NCBI GenBank assembly: GCA_902762805.1
Contig: CACWPQ010000005.1
Coordinates: 699-64,698, forward strand
DNA length: 64,000 nt
Direction of reading: 5' to 3'
DNA from: an uncultured Bacteroidota bacterium
GTDB lineage: Bacteria; Bacteroidota; Bacteroidia; Bacteroidales; P3
Shown here: piece by piece, positions 42,901 through 49,985 of the stretch
Layout of the letters: every line of letters begins with the position of its first letter
How positions within the stretch are numbered: position 1 is the stretch's first letter
The notes under the pieces: model-generated
Databases searched by the model: none
What the model was told of the DNA's origin: nothing
The model's input: only the letters and a program-made list of their open reading frames with translations
Program-made: the position numbers and the translations under genes

Positions 42901-43846
42901 CCACCTTGACCGGCACCACAATCGAGCAGGCGTTGATTTCGTCGCTCGGCTCCTGGTCGTCCAGTATGCCGGCCTTCTTGAGCCGCTTGGCGGCCAGGGT
43001 GCCGATGTCCATCAGGCTGACATACTTGTCCGTGCGCCCGGCATAGTGCTCCTTGTGGTCGGCCAGGTACTGCTGGAAGGCCCCCTCGATCAGCGGGCGA
43101 TAGAAGCCGTCGTCGAAGTGTATGTCCTTCAGCTCGGTGGCGAAGGTCGTGTGGCGGCAGTGGTCGCTCCAGTAGGTGTCCAGCACGCGAATCTCCGTCA
43201 TCGTGGGGTCGCGCTGCTCCTCGTCGTGGAAGTAGCGCTGTATATGCTGGAAGTCGGCCAGGTTCATCGCCAGGCCGAGGCTGCCGTAGAGCTCCTTGAG
43301 CTGCGGTTCGGACATGTCCTTGAAGCCCTCGAGCACAGCCACATCGGCCGGCTCGTCGAATTTCTCCTCGAGCGTCGCCGGCTTCGGTCCGTCGGCCCGT
43401 CGGCTGTCCACAGGGTTCACGCAGTGCTTCACCACCGCCTCCTGCCACTCCGCAGCATTCGTCCTTTCACTCCCTTTCACTCCCGAGATGACATACGTCG
43501 TGGCGCTCTTGATGATCGGCTCCTCGCTGTCGTTCAGCAGCTTGACGCACTGCTCGGCGCTGTCGGCCCGCTGGTCGAACTGCCCGGGGAGGTACTCCAC
43601 CGTGAAGCAGAAATCGCCCTCGCCGTGCGGGAACTCCTCCTCGTAGACATCGTCCACCGGCGGCTCGCTGAACACCGTGGTCAGCGCCGTGCCAAACGTC
43701 GCATCGCTCACGTTCTCAACGTCGTAGCGCACCAGCACGCGCACCCCCTCGGCATCAATGCCCAGGTAGTCGCGCATCTCTTCCTTCAACTCCTTGGCTT
43801 TCACCGCGTAAGGAGCCTTTTTTTCAACGTAAATACGTCTTACCAT
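39941..43846 (-). CDS. purL: Phosphoribosylformylglycinamidine synthase
   Basis: 1301 residues from the ATG at 43846 (MVRRIYVEKKAPY); a TTG three codons earlier is less likely. It is the large single-chain enzyme: N-terminal domain, AIRS-like halves with FKNETHNHPTEIEPFGGAATC and LGGRTGRDGCGGATGSSKS in pieces, and a C-terminal class I glutaminase (FPGTNCEYDSARAF with the nucleophile Cys, later ISHGEGRF). It makes FGAM in purine synthesis. Four in-frame repeat insertions are present: VISGVKGSERTNA early on, a long SGQWSV array near residue 640, MSGQWSVVSGQ near 930, and an ESGKMKVES/FNIQN stretch before the glutaminase. All keep the frame and presumably lie in surface loops. Confidence 0.95.
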   Translation of the reverse strand: MVRRIYVEKKAPYAVKAKELKEEMRDYLGIDAEGVRVLVRYDVENVSDATFGTALTTVFSEPPVDDVYEEEFPHGEGDFCFTVEYLPGQFDQRADSAEQCVKLLNDSEEPIIKSATTYVISGVKGSERTNAAEWQEAVVKHCVNPVDSRRADGPKPATLEEKFDEPADVAVLEGFKDMSEPQLKELYGSLGLAMNLADFQHIQRYFHDEEQRDPTMTEIRVLDTYWSDHCRHTTFATELKDIHFDDGFYRPLIEGAFQQYLADHKEHYAGRTDKYVSLMDIGTLAAKRLKKAGILDDQEPSDEINACSIVVPVKVDGVEEEWLVNFKNETHNHPTEIEPFGGAATCLGGCIRDPLSGRTYVYQAMRVTGAADPTRPLGETLPGKLPQRKIVTTAARGYSSYGNQIGLATGLVNEVYHPNYVAKRMEIGAVIAAAPRRAVKRLTSDPGDVIILLGGRTGRDGCGGATGSSKSHTTASLTTCGAEVQKGNAPTERKIQRLFRREEVSGLIKKCNDFGAGGVSVAIGELADGLQINLDKVPKKYAGLDGTELAISESQERMAVVVDPKDVEQMLRYADEENLEATVVATVTEEPRMVISWRGKEIVNLSRRFIDTNGAHQETSVSVAMPEESGQWSVASGQWSVASGQWSVASGQWAVGSGQLAGAKTNSLNTEHCSLNTKELWLKVLADLNVCSQKGLIEMFDSSIGAGSVLMPFGGLYQLTPTQVMAATLPLQDSHCDTVTLMSYGLDPYLMTWSPFHGAAWNVVNSVAKIAAAGGDASRVRLTFQEYFKKLGTDPYRWGEPFAALLGAYNAQMGLKLPSIGGKDSMSGTFNDIDVPPTLCSFAVGLTDVHHTVSPELKQAGSRLVLLDVKEDPYGMPDYADAMAQYAALHKAIHAGQVLSAYVVGFGGLVEAVSKMAFGNKMGVDMSGQWSVVSGQLTAKRYGNIVLEIQNPEVKVQDLPFRCCEIGVVTAEPCFVAGGERITLDEALAAWQGTLEGVFPTRSNQQAESGKMKVESPLFKASAPIQHSKFNIQNQAKPHVFIPAFPGTNCEYDSARAFNRAGAESEIIVFRNQNGQQIRESVDAYVEAIRRSQIIMLPGGFSAGDEPEGSAKFITSVFRNPKIADAVMELLQKRDGLMLGICNGFQALVKLGLVPYGEIRPQAEDAPTLTFNTIGRHQSKIAYTRVSSNLSPWLRQAELGGVYAIPISHGEGRFVAPQQWLDRLFQNGQVATQYCNLQGEPTMDEEYNMNGSYMAIEGITSPDGRVFGKMGHSERRTPHSAQNVRFQDDQLIFESGVQYFK
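40744..40832 (+). repeat. In-frame repeat-derived insert in purL before the glutaminase domain
   Basis: AT-rich heptamers (GAATGTT, GAATTTC, GAATGTT) at 40750-40772 and purine/pyrimidine units near 40798-40832 encode low-complexity residues such as HSKFNIQN and ESGKMKVES. A further GGATTTT-type stretch lies at 40979-41008. Confidence 0.7.
41036..41070 (+). repeat. In-frame heptamer array (ACTGACC) in purL
   Basis: Four units of ACTGACC in a row encode SGQWSVVSGQ on the purL strand. Confidence 0.9.
41811..41963 (+). repeat. Long in-frame heptamer array in purL
   Basis: GTTCAGT/GAGCAGT units (41818-41848) are followed by about 13 units of ACTGACC/ACTGGCC/ACTGCCC (41868-41961). Because 7 is not a multiple of 3, three units make a 7-residue period on the purL strand (SGQWSVA repeated). 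The run has no stop in that frame. Confidence 0.93.
43461..43487 (+). repeat. In-frame TTTCACTCCC repeat in purL
   Basis: Two and a half units of CTTTCACTCC encode GVKGSE on the coding strand. The same unit forms the larger array in rimO (56986-57102). Confidence 0.8.
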
Positions 43847-43849
43847 ATC

Positions 43850-43875
43850 TTTCAATTTTCAATTTTCAATTCAAT
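43850..43875 (+). repeat. Heptamer array (TTTCAAT) at the acyltransferase/purL junction
   Basis: Three and a half units overlap the stop codon of the acyltransferase gene and lie directly before purL. Confidence 0.8.
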
Positions 43876-44421
43876 GAACTGCTCGGGGTACTTCGCCCAC
43901 TCCTTCTTGTAGAGGCTGCGCAGGCGGGTGAGGTCGGCCTCGTAGTCGTCTGTGGTCCAGATGGTTTCCATCAGCCCGATTTCCTTCTTGCTGTAGTCCA
44001 GATACGCCGGCACAATGGGGATGCCAGCCTGGTGGGCAATCTCCCAGAAGCCACGCTTCCAGCGCTTTGTAGCCTTGCGCGTGCCCTCCGGCGTGATCAC
44101 TATCGCCATCGGTCCGCCCTTGGCAAACTCGCGCACCGCCGTGCCCACCATGTCGTTGTGACGGTTGCCGCGGTCGATGGCGATGCAGCCCAGCTTCCGC
44201 AGCAACCCCCCGAGGGGCCACTTGAAGTACTCCTTCTTGATGAAAATCTTCCCGTTCACGCCGAGGCTCCACAGGTAGGCCGTGCCCACCGTGTAGTCCG
44301 ACGCCGCCGTGTGGGGCGCTGTGGCAATGATGCACCGCTGCAGTTCGGGGCGGCTTCCCGGCTCCGGCAGGTGGAATTTCCAGCCCCCGAGCTTCACTAT
44401 CTTTATCCAAATTTTCTTCAT
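43852..44421 (-). CDS. 1-acyl-sn-glycerol-3-phosphate acyltransferase-like protein
   Basis: 189 residues from the ATG at 44421; an ATG two codons earlier is also possible. PlsC-type motifs are HTAASD (the HX4D motif) in ATAPHTAASDYTVGTAY, the FxxR-like IAIDRGNRH, and PEGTRKATKRWKRGFW. It probably acylates a lysophospholipid at the membrane; substrate unknown. The last codons (IELKIEN) come from a TTTCAAT heptamer repeat at 43850-43875 that also forms the spacer to purL. A -7 promoter box lies 11 bases before the start. Confidence 0.88.
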   Translation of the reverse strand: MKKIWIKIVKLGGWKFHLPEPGSRPELQRCIIATAPHTAASDYTVGTAYLWSLGVNGKIFIKKEYFKWPLGGLLRKLGCIAIDRGNRHNDMVGTAVREFAKGGPMAIVITPEGTRKATKRWKRGFWEIAHQAGIPIVPAYLDYSKKEIGLMETIWTTDDYEADLTRLRSLYKKEWAKYPEQFIELKIEN

Positions 44422-44431
44422 AATCATTTTG

Positions 44432-44439
44432 CAAAGATA
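44432..44439 (-). promoter_or_regulatory. -7 promoter box of the acyltransferase gene
   Basis: TATCTTTG on the minus strand, eleven bases before the ATG. Transcription would start almost at the start codon. It likely also serves purL downstream. Confidence 0.55.
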
Positions 44440-44465
44440 CGCACTTTTTTTCATTCGCACGCACG

Positions 44466-44556
44466 CAACTTTTCAACACCCTTTCAACACCCCCTCCCAA
44501 ACCCCCATTCCCGCCCCCTTTTCCGTCCCAATTCACCCCCCTCCCCAATCCATCCC
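44466..44556 (-). other. C-rich tract with G-quadruplex potential on the minus strand
   Basis: The plus strand is a C-rich run with TTTCAACACCC repeated twice and then many CCC blocks; the minus strand has at least eight GGG runs. It lies upstream of the minus-strand acyltransferase promoter. Confidence 0.45.
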
Positions 44557-44559
44557 CTG

Positions 44560-44660
44560 CCAAGGTAGAAGAGAGGAAGAAGAGGATGCCTTTAATTCAC
44601 TCATTATCACCTGGTTGCAAATGTGCCATTTTTGCCCTTTTTGGCACTTTTTTCGCAAAA
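44560..44660 (+). repeat. Dispersed purine-rich/hairpin element, copy C
   Basis: TGCCAAGGTAGAAGAGAGGA and AGAAGAGGATGCCTTTAATT, then CTGGTTGCAAATGTGCC and a hairpin GTGCC...GGCAC followed by six T. Same parts and order as the other three copies. Confidence 0.72.
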
Positions 44661-44719
44661 ATTCCGCAGAAATCCGCACACCGTTCAACTCGTTGTATAT
44701 CAGCATGTAGAAAGAAAAA

Positions 44720-44751
44720 TTTGGTCATTTCGTAAAATAGTAGTAATTTTG
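44720..44751 (+). promoter_or_regulatory. Promoter of tRNA-Ser
   Basis: TTTG (44720-44723), 20 bases, TAATTTTG (44744-44751). The tRNA begins 18 bases downstream. With copy C this accounts for the 465-base gap between the acyltransferase gene and the DUF4923-like gene. Confidence 0.85.
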
Positions 44752-44768
44752 CACCCCGAAACCGACCA

Positions 44769-44853
44769 GGAGAGATGGCAGAGCGGTCGATTGCGGCGGT
44801 CTTGAAAACCGTTGACCTGCGAGGGTCCGGGGGTTCGAATCCCTCTCTCTCCG
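44769..44853 (+). tRNA. tRNA-Ser (anticodon UGA)
   Basis: 85 nt. The acceptor stem GGAGAGA pairs with TCTCTCC, the discriminator is G, and CCA is not encoded. The anticodon loop CTTGAAA shows TGA. A long variable arm (class II) and the T-loop GGTTCGAAT confirm serine. The opposite-strand reading frame across it is not a gene. Confidence 0.96.
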
Positions 44854-44886
44854 CCTTGAGTATTAACCTAAAAATGTAATGCATTT

Positions 44887-45405
44887 ATGAAAAAACTGAT
44901 GAAAACCCTCAGCCTCGTCATGGCTGCCGCCCTCACTTTCGGCCTCGCCGCCTGCGAGAAAACCTCCGAGCTGACCGAAATCGACACCGCACTCCTCCAC
45001 GGCCAGTGGGATGTCAACACCGCCATCATGGCCTACTCCATGACCGGCGCCGGTCCCGACATGGACATCTCCGAAAACGACACCCTCACCTTCCGGCCCG
45101 GCGACGCCACCTTTACCTTCAATGCCGACAACACCCTGACCGTCAGTTATATCGACGAGGAGACCAACGAGCGCACCACCGAGACCAGCCCCTACACCAT
45201 CTCCGGCGCCAACATCACCATCAACGCCTCCAGCATCCCCGGCGCTTCCGCCAACCCCGCCCTTGCCTCCTCCAAACTGGTCATGACCGTCACCACCCTC
45301 ACCGAGACCAACCTCGAGATGGGCTCCAAGTTCAACCAGAGCTTCAATGGAATCTCCGTCAACATGGACGTCCAGATGGCCCTCACGAAAAGCGCCTCCA
45401 ACTAA
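44887..45405 (+). CDS. Lipocalin-like lipoprotein, DUF4923-type
   Basis: 172 residues. A lipoprotein signal ends FGLAAC (Cys at about 23). The mature part has LLHGQWDVNTAIMAY and FNADNTLTVSYIDEET, typical of small Bacteroidetes lipoproteins with a lipocalin-like beta barrel. The role is unknown. It directly follows tRNA-Ser and may share its promoter, since no second promoter is obvious in the 33-base gap. A strong hairpin follows. Confidence 0.75.
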   Translation: MKKLMKTLSLVMAAALTFGLAACEKTSELTEIDTALLHGQWDVNTAIMAYSMTGAGPDMDISENDTLTFRPGDATFTFNADNTLTVSYIDEETNERTTETSPYTISGANITINASSIPGASANPALASSKLVMTVTTLTETNLEMGSKFNQSFNGISVNMDVQMALTKSASN

Positions 45406-45428
45406 ACAGCAACATGTTGCAAACAACC

Positions 45429-45460
45429 GGGGCCGGCGCTGCATTCGCAGCGCCGGCCCC
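45429..45460. terminator. GC-rich perfect hairpin between convergent genes
   Basis: A 14-bp perfect stem (GGGGCCGGCGCTGC and its complement) with loop ATTC. No T-run follows on either strand. Its place between two convergent stops suggests a bidirectional transcription end. Confidence 0.65.
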
Positions 45461-45466
45461 GTCGCA

Positions 45467-47566
45467 TCACAGGCGGTAGTCCCTCCATTGGTCGCACACT
45501 AGCGCATAGTGCTGCGCCGTGGCGGTCTCGCCATACTCCTTCATCACCTTGGTGAGCATCCCTAGCCGCGCATAGTACTTTGCCACGCCCTCGCGGCTGC
45601 GGATGGTCAACAGGGCTTTTTGTCGCAGCCGGTCGCATCTCAAGCGGGCATTCCGTGCATAATCGCTCATTTCGATGTCAATGAGGTTGGCTCCGGTCCA
45701 TCCTTTCTGATACGAGGTGAGCCACCAGCACATGTCGAAACTATTCTCCAGCCCGATGGTGTATTCCAGCATCGCCAGCCCTCGACTATCGCTGTCGCCC
45801 CGCAGCATAGCGCGCTCGAGCGAGTCCATCCTTTGCGCGAACCGCAGTTTATAGTGGGTGCTATCAAGGTTGCGGATGCTCCGGTCGAGGCTGAACGGAC
45901 TACACCTGAATTCGATGTTCATTCGTTGCTGGTAGTCGGGACTCACCCTTGCCAGGCATCGTGCCGCCGCGCGGTAGTTGCTCTCGCGCAGGAAGTGTGT
46001 GCCCACGATGTCCAGCCAGTAGTCGGGGTCCGTATAGCCGCGTCGGTTCATCCAGCGGTCGACCTCATCCTGAGGCTGCCTGATACGCCGGTAGTAGGCT
46101 TCCAGCGTCCGTGCGCTCATGCGGTCGGCCACGGCGAACAGTCCGTTGCTGTAGTCATGTTCATTAAACGCCCCGAACGACGAGCGCTGGTAAGGTATCA
46201 CCGTGTTCTGGCTCAGTTGCACAACGTGGTTTTCGGCCACATTGGCCATCTGCAGCGCACGCACCCCATGCCCAGTGCGCGCCATACGCCATGCCAGCCC
46301 TGTGCTGTCGGTCAGCAGGATGCGTCGCAGCGAGCTGTAGGTCTGTAGCTTGTTGAGGCTGCTCATGCTGTATTTCCAGCAATTAGCCTGTGCGATTTCA
46401 TGTTGCAGGTTTTTCGGCAGCAGCATCCACTCGCGCTGCATTTCCCCTACGAGCCATTGAGTTTCGCCGACTGCATATTGCTCCAGGTTCTTGTCGATGC
46501 GTTCGGTTTGTGCGCGCAGGTGGAACCTGAGGATACGAATGGAACGCTTCAGGTGCGGCTCCTCGGTTGTGTAGCCGCGCAGCATCTCCAGCGCCTTGCG
46601 TGGCTTGCCGGTGAAGTCGAGGATACAGGCAGCGGCATAGCGCCATTGGGCTTTGTTCTTCACCTTCGGATGGGCTATCGCCTGCCGAACCACGGCCAGT
46701 ACCGAGTCTGGTTCCATATCCTCTTTGTACCATCGAAGGTATACGCTGGCTTGATAGCGGTCCAGGGTGGACAGGTACTCTTGCAGCATCGGCGCCACCA
46801 TGGGCGAGTTGGGTGCATACTGCAGTACAAGGCGCAATTCCACATGCAGGGGCGCCCCTGCCGGGATGAGACTGCCAAGGTTGCCGTGGCGCCGGTAGAT
46901 GGCCTCGGCCTCCTTGTCGTGCCCCTGACGCACGAGGCTGCGGGCCACGTAGTCCTCCGCCTCGATATAGAACAGGCTTTCCTTGAGGTATCTCTGCTCG
47001 CTTTCCCACAACTTGGCCACCAGGCTGTCCTTCCCTGCCGCCCAGGCGCACTTGATGGCTAGGAACCGGTATCGGTCGGCGTACTTGCCCTTGAATGGCT
47101 GGTAGCGTTGCAGGTCGCCCTGCAGCAAGCGCAGCTCCTGCTTCACGTCGTCGTCGAGACTGCTGTTGTAATACCAGGGCGACCGCTGTGCATTGCGGAT
47201 GCTTTCGTAGCGCTTCGATTGGTAGAGCAGCTCTATCGCGTCGCGGTCGCCCGCCCGTTGCAGGTGCGCCACGAAGCTGTTCGTCGTCGTGGAAGTGTTG
47301 TCGTAGATGGCCTCCCAGTCGGCCAGGCTGCTTCCATAGACGGCTCTGCGGATGGCGGCCGTGTCGTCGCAGCCGCTCTGCTCGGCCCAAAGGAGGATAT
47401 TCTTTGTTGCGAAATCCTCCTGCACCGTCGAGGCGCTCTGCCAAAGCGGTGGCAGCAGGTGGTAGATTCGGTTGTCGGCGGCGCTGTAGTACCACGGGCC
47501 GCAGGCCATGGCTGCACTTGCCGCGAGCAGCAGGCTAGCGAGAATAAATGGCTTCGATGTCTTCAT
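45467..47566 (-). CDS. Secreted TPR-like helical protein of unknown function
   Basis: 699 residues, ATG at 47566. A signal peptide ends SAAMACG (possible lipid-anchored Cys at 22), then NRIYHLLPPLWQ. The rest looks all-helical with scattered TPR-like spacing and many Trp/Tyr, including VARSLVRQGHDKEAEAIYRR. No enzyme motif is recognised. It overlaps the next gene upstream (47535-48542) by 32 bases, so the two are co-expressed and possibly act together at the outer membrane. Function unknown. Confidence 0.8.
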   Translation of the reverse strand: MKTSKPFILASLLLAASAAMACGPWYYSAADNRIYHLLPPLWQSASTVQEDFATKNILLWAEQSGCDDTAAIRRAVYGSSLADWEAIYDNTSTTTNSFVAHLQRAGDRDAIELLYQSKRYESIRNAQRSPWYYNSSLDDDVKQELRLLQGDLQRYQPFKGKYADRYRFLAIKCAWAAGKDSLVAKLWESEQRYLKESLFYIEAEDYVARSLVRQGHDKEAEAIYRRHGNLGSLIPAGAPLHVELRLVLQYAPNSPMVAPMLQEYLSTLDRYQASVYLRWYKEDMEPDSVLAVVRQAIAHPKVKNKAQWRYAAACILDFTGKPRKALEMLRGYTTEEPHLKRSIRILRFHLRAQTERIDKNLEQYAVGETQWLVGEMQREWMLLPKNLQHEIAQANCWKYSMSSLNKLQTYSSLRRILLTDSTGLAWRMARTGHGVRALQMANVAENHVVQLSQNTVIPYQRSSFGAFNEHDYSNGLFAVADRMSARTLEAYYRRIRQPQDEVDRWMNRRGYTDPDYWLDIVGTHFLRESNYRAAARCLARVSPDYQQRMNIEFRCSPFSLDRSIRNLDSTHYKLRFAQRMDSLERAMLRGDSDSRGLAMLEYTIGLENSFDMCWWLTSYQKGWTGANLIDIEMSDYARNARLRCDRLRQKALLTIRSREGVAKYYARLGMLTKVMKEYGETATAQHYALVCDQWRDYRL

Positions 47567-48542
47567 GGCTGTAATGAGAAAGGTTGAGTGAATCGAGGTG
47601 ATAGAGAATGGTGGTGTGCAGGCTGTCCAGCGTGGGCAGGGCTTGCTGTGTGCGCCGTATCTCGCGCATGTCGCCCCACTCTATGCGGATGGTCTCGGTC
47701 GAGTGGTGGGGCATCTTGTCCGAGGTGATCAGTCGGTCGAACTGGCCCGTCCGGTCAAATTCCACGCCCCATCCGTACACCGGATAGGCCACGTCGGTCC
47801 GTGGCAGGGTGGATGATTGGTACTGTTTCAGGTAGGGCTTTGCGCAGTCGTAGTCGAGGATAGAGTTCTCTGTTCGTGGGTCATGCAGGTTGCCCGTGTT
47901 GTAGCACATCAATAGCGAGCGGTCGAAGGGGATGGTGTCGCTGTATCCGGTCCGCTCTTCCACCTGGCGCAGCTGGTGCAGGCGCAGCGTGCCGCTCAGC
48001 GTGATGCTGTCGTTGTGCAGCATGGTCTTGATGCTGCGCACCAGGTCGAAGTAGGTTTCCTCGGTCTGTGCGGTCCAGTCGCAGTCCAGCTGCACCTCGC
48101 GCACGCGTCCCTCATAGTGTTCGGCCATCATCTCTTTGATGCGCTTCACCAGCAGCTCGGCATACCGTTCCTTGGTCGTCCACTCCATGTATTCCCCGTT
48201 CTTCAATGCACGGATGGCATCCACGGTGATATACACCACCGGCACCACCTCCATCTCCTTTGGCAGCGGCTGTTGGAACCGTGTGGTGGCCACCGGCACC
48301 ATCCGCCAGGCGTCGTGCCCGTGTTTGTTGCCGGCGTCCACTTCGAAGAGCTTCACATACAGTTTCCCTACGCGGTGCTCTTTCATCCACCGCTTCTCCC
48401 ACTCGCTGGGGTTGTAGGTGGTCTTCCAGTGGTAGATGCCGCGGTGGCAGGCGTCCGTGTCCCGTGGCTGGCACCCTGCAAACAGCAGTATTGTTGTCAG
48501 GATGAGTGTGCGGTAATTCAAAAGGTGTTGTGTCGTTTTCAT
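47535..48542 (-). CDS. Lipoprotein of unknown function
   Basis: 335 residues from the ATG at 48542; a longer frame reading upstream would translate repeats and a hairpin and is rejected. The lipoprotein signal ends LLFAGC, followed by QPRDTDACHRGIYHW. Features such as VQLDCDWTAQTEETYFD and RLHQLRQVEERTGYSD suggest a TIM-barrel glycosidase-like fold, but no family can be named with confidence. It is paired with the 699-residue protein by a 32-base overlap. Confidence 0.8.
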   Translation of the reverse strand: MKTTQHLLNYRTLILTTILLFAGCQPRDTDACHRGIYHWKTTYNPSEWEKRWMKEHRVGKLYVKLFEVDAGNKHGHDAWRMVPVATTRFQQPLPKEMEVVPVVYITVDAIRALKNGEYMEWTTKERYAELLVKRIKEMMAEHYEGRVREVQLDCDWTAQTEETYFDLVRSIKTMLHNDSITLSGTLRLHQLRQVEERTGYSDTIPFDRSLLMCYNTGNLHDPRTENSILDYDCAKPYLKQYQSSTLPRTDVAYPVYGWGVEFDRTGQFDRLITSDKMPHHSTETIRIEWGDMREIRRTQQALPTLDSLHTTILYHLDSLNLSHYSHEDIEAIYSR

Positions 48543-48546
48543 GCTG

Positions 48547-48554
48547 CAAAGGTA
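48547..48554 (-). promoter_or_regulatory. -7 promoter box of the lipoprotein gene pair
   Basis: TACCTTTG on the minus strand lies only four bases from the ATG at 48542, predicting a leaderless or near-leaderless mRNA. Confidence 0.5.
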
Positions 48555-48565
48555 CGACAATTTTT

Positions 48566-48593
48566 CCGGCCGCCGAGCTTGCTCGGCGGCCGG
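48566..48593. terminator. Perfect GC-rich hairpin upstream of the lipoprotein promoter
   Basis: CCGGCCGCCGAGC, two bases, GCTCGGCGGCCGG: a 13-bp perfect stem. Five T precede it on the plus strand, i.e. five A follow on the minus strand, so it does not look like a classical terminator for the minus-strand gene upstream. It may be a repeat. Confidence 0.45.
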
Positions 48594-48627
48594 TGTATGA
48601 AATGCTGGGGTTGGTGTATGAAATGCC
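48592..48627 (+). repeat. Direct repeat GGTGTATGAAATGC
   Basis: The 14-base unit occurs twice (48592-48605 and 48613-48626), separated by seven bases, in the spacer between two genes. Confidence 0.8.
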
Positions 48628-48664
48628 GCTTTTGAACCCTGTTTTCGGGGCGGGATGCCCCGGT

Positions 48665-49516
48665 TTAGCGGCGGCGGAAGAGGATGTAGTTGGTGAATTT
48701 CTTGTGGTTTGGGGGTGGGGAACCGAGGTGCTGGAGGGTGCCGTCGTCGGTGCGCACCCATCCATAGGCGTTGCCGCCCACGAGGAAGATGGCGTCGCTC
48801 ACGCCCAGCGTCTCAAGGGTCTGGGCGAAGGCGTTCATGGTCATGCGGTCGTCGCTGACGATGAGGCAGGTGCGCCCCTCGAGGGTGCAGAGGGCACGGC
48901 GGCGGGCGCTGTTCTCGGGATTGTTCTCCACGGCTTGGCCACGGTCTACGGCGGGGTACTGGCGGAAGAAGTCGCCGCCCTGCTCGGTGGCTTGCTCGAA
49001 GAGGGGCGAGTTGTCGGCCACGCCGAGGGTGAGCCGCCCGTCGATGATGGCGCAGTAGCCCCGTTTGGAGAGCCCCCACGAGAGCGGCTCGCCGGCAAGC
49101 ACAAAGGCACCCACGATGCGCCCGTTGTCGCGCCGCAGGTCGGCCGCCTGCACGGCCATGAGGATGTCGGGGTCGGTGGTGTCGAGGGCGCCCACGGCCA
49201 GCTCGGCGGTGGACATCAGGGGGATGTAGATGTGGAGCAGCGTGGTGTCGATGCCGGCCGTCTTGTGGACCACACCGCCCTGCGTGGTGTCCACGCCGGC
49301 CATGAGCCAGCCGTCGTCGACTGTGGGTGTCGTGACTGTGTCGGCCGCTTCGGCGGAGGGCGCATTGTGGCGCGGACGCAGCACGATGCCAGCCACTACG
49401 GCCAGCACCAACGCTGCTGCCAGCCACCACCAGCGCCGCCAGCGGCCACCACCCGTCGGAGGCTGGGGCTCGCCCCCGATGACGCGTATCTCGGTGTCTT
49501 TGATTTCTGTGTTCAT
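48665..49516 (-). CDS. Phosphodiester glycosidase-like (NAGPA/DUF2233) membrane-anchored protein
   Basis: 283 residues. An N-terminal cytoplasmic part (about 1-27) with a Pro/Gly stretch is followed by one membrane helix (about 29-46, WWLAAALVLAVVAGIVL) and an outer domain. GYCAIIDGRLTLGVADNSP and CTLEGRTCLIVSDDRMTMN fit the NAGPA-type fold, which in animals removes GlcNAc from phosphodiesters; substrate here is unknown. It overlaps the LytTR gene by four bases, so the regulator and this protein are co-expressed. Confidence 0.7.
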   Translation of the reverse strand: MNTEIKDTEIRVIGGEPQPPTGGGRWRRWWWLAAALVLAVVAGIVLRPRHNAPSAEAADTVTTPTVDDGWLMAGVDTTQGGVVHKTAGIDTTLLHIYIPLMSTAELAVGALDTTDPDILMAVQAADLRRDNGRIVGAFVLAGEPLSWGLSKRGYCAIIDGRLTLGVADNSPLFEQATEQGGDFFRQYPAVDRGQAVENNPENSARRRALCTLEGRTCLIVSDDRMTMNAFAQTLETLGVSDAIFLVGGNAYGWVRTDDGTLQHLGSPPPNHKKFTNYILFRRR

Positions 49517-49878
49517 TGTTCTGCCTCCTTCTCTATCAGTTCTTTGAGCTGCTTCAGCGCCTCGCGCGAGGCCGTCAGTCCATAGCTGGCCGTCCGCCCG
49601 TCGCTCAGTTCCAGTTGCTGGCGCGAGGGGTGGATGTAACTGATATATGTTCGGTTGATAATCAAGCTTTTGCCTATGCGTATGAAGTTGCGCCCGCTGG
49701 CGGGCAACTGCTTGGCGATGGCCTGCTCCAGCTGGCCCAGCTGCTGCGTCACGATTCGGGTCTCGCCGCCCAGGAAGACTATCGACGAGTAGTTGCCGTC
49801 GGCCGAGATATACACCACCTCGTCGGCCGACGCCCGCACCAGGTCCACGCTGGTCGATATGATCAGGTACTCCTTCAT
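49513..49878 (-). CDS. LytTR-type DNA-binding protein
   Basis: 121 residues from the ATG at 49878. It is a stand-alone LytTR domain: VVYISADGNYSSIVFLGG, then FIRIGKSLIINRTYISYIHP, the usual conserved core. There is no receiver domain, so it is likely controlled by expression or by a partner. Its stop overlaps the start of the membrane-anchored protein gene. LytTR proteins bind direct repeats; none was found in the short gap upstream. Confidence 0.88.
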   Translation of the reverse strand: MKEYLIISTSVDLVRASADEVVYISADGNYSSIVFLGGETRIVTQQLGQLEQAIAKQLPASGRNFIRIGKSLIINRTYISYIHPSRQQLELSDGRTASYGLTASREALKQLKELIEKEAEQ

Positions 49879-49985
49879 CGCATTTTCATGCCATAACGCC
49901 GCCGCCGCAGATTTATTTTGCCCGCCGCACAATATTTCCCTCTCGCGGGCGTTATGCGCGTATCTTAAAAATAAAACATCGTAGC

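Noticed and set aside
42596..43912. 438-codon plus-strand open frame opposite purL
   Set aside because: No motif, composition of a shadow; purL is unmistakable on the other strand.
44597..44884. 95-codon minus-strand open frame covering tRNA-Ser, with the peptide [13 protein letters not shown]
   Set aside because: This is the familiar false protein produced by reading the opposite strand of a serine tRNA gene.
48543..48761. N-terminal extension of the lipoprotein at 47535-48542
   Set aside because: It would translate a hairpin and direct repeats and would bury the lipoprotein signal; the -7 promoter box lies at 48547.
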